DNA of 64,000 nt, from the NCBI GenBank assembly GCA_028284905.1, contig JANQQU010000060.1:244557-308556 (forward strand), written 5' to 3'. The position numbers and the translations under genes were made by a program. Every line of letters begins with the position of its first letter. Positions within the stretch are counted from its first letter, which is position 1. This DNA is from Calditrichia bacterium. GTDB taxonomy: Bacteria > Calditrichota > Calditrichia > RBG-13-44-9 > J075. Shown here piece by piece: positions 63,985 to 64,000 of the stretch. The notes under the pieces were generated by a model that saw nothing but the letters and a program-made list of their open reading frames with translations, did not search any database and was not told where the DNA came from.

Positions 63985-64000
63985 TTTCCTCCTTGTTCTT

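Noticed and set aside
1..64000. CRISPR arrays, tRNA and rRNA genes
   Set aside because: No regularly spaced direct repeats and no tRNA-like cloverleaf or rRNA sequence recognised by eye; a covariance-model scan would be needed to exclude a tRNA.

Overview
The window looks like chromosome from a Gram-negative, probably aerobic heterotroph of the Fibrobacteres-Chlorobi-Bacteroidetes (FCB) side of the tree, for example a Calditrichota/KSB1/Ignavibacteria-like lineage. The basis is the NYPNPFN-type C-terminal sorting tails on two secreted proteins, a Bacteroidetes-style hybrid two-component sensor (HTCS), a TonB-dependent receptor, arrays of long double-FtsX permeases, and many Sec or lipoprotein signals. 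This placement is inferred. No rRNA or tRNA gene was seen, and no phage or insertion-sequence backbone.

Layout. 1-8721: four tandem paralogous ABC-type FtsX/MacB permeases (the first cut by the window edge) with no ATPase in view. 8735-10110 (minus): an ATP-grasp ligase-like enzyme preceded by two tiny Met/Cys-rich peptide genes that share an AMMMC motif, each closed by its own terminator; this is the best candidate for an undescribed system. 10354-14203 (minus): two secreted carbohydrate-related proteins with matching sorting tails. 14458-20851 (plus): lipoprotein EEP phosphoesterase, TonB receptor, sulfatase and 5'-nucleotidase, which together resemble an envelope scavenging module. 20957-23816: a nickel superoxide dismutase carrying a Sec signal peptide, a Tat-exported Gfo/Idh/MocA oxidoreductase and a creatininase-family hydrolase. 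24002-28054 (minus): an asymmetric heterodimeric ABC exporter pair and, upstream, a small unknown ORF ending at a strong terminator. 28281-33607 (plus): purine nucleoside phosphorylase, a SpmA-SpmB-like membrane fusion, a Ycf48-like propeller, a TPR protein and a GNAT acetyltransferase. 33845-37268: the beta-oxidation pair fadI-fadJ. 37377-43439: a small unknown gene, an exported thioredoxin-fold protein, a three-gene ABC-2 exporter, a transglutaminase-like protein and FabH. 43513-55723 (all minus): rsgA with a small membrane protein and a hybrid histidine kinase; aldo/keto reductase and msrA; an FKBP lipoprotein; a TIR-transmembrane-EEP fusion with a GNAT; a GMC oxidoreductase with a ferredoxin-like Cys cluster; and a monooxygenase-fold protein, SRPBCC protein and ROK kinase. 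56014-57961 (plus): a PD40 propeller and a sterol-desaturase-like hydroxylase. 58055-63984 (minus): a secreted unknown protein, a 1391-residue HTCS regulator and a tyrosine-recombinase-fold protein that lacks its catalytic residues.

Most genes are ordinary metabolism, envelope and regulation. The places that deserve a second look are the peptide/ATP-grasp locus, the TIR-EEP fusion, the small ORF ahead of the ABC exporter, the signal-peptide NiSOD and the dead recombinase.
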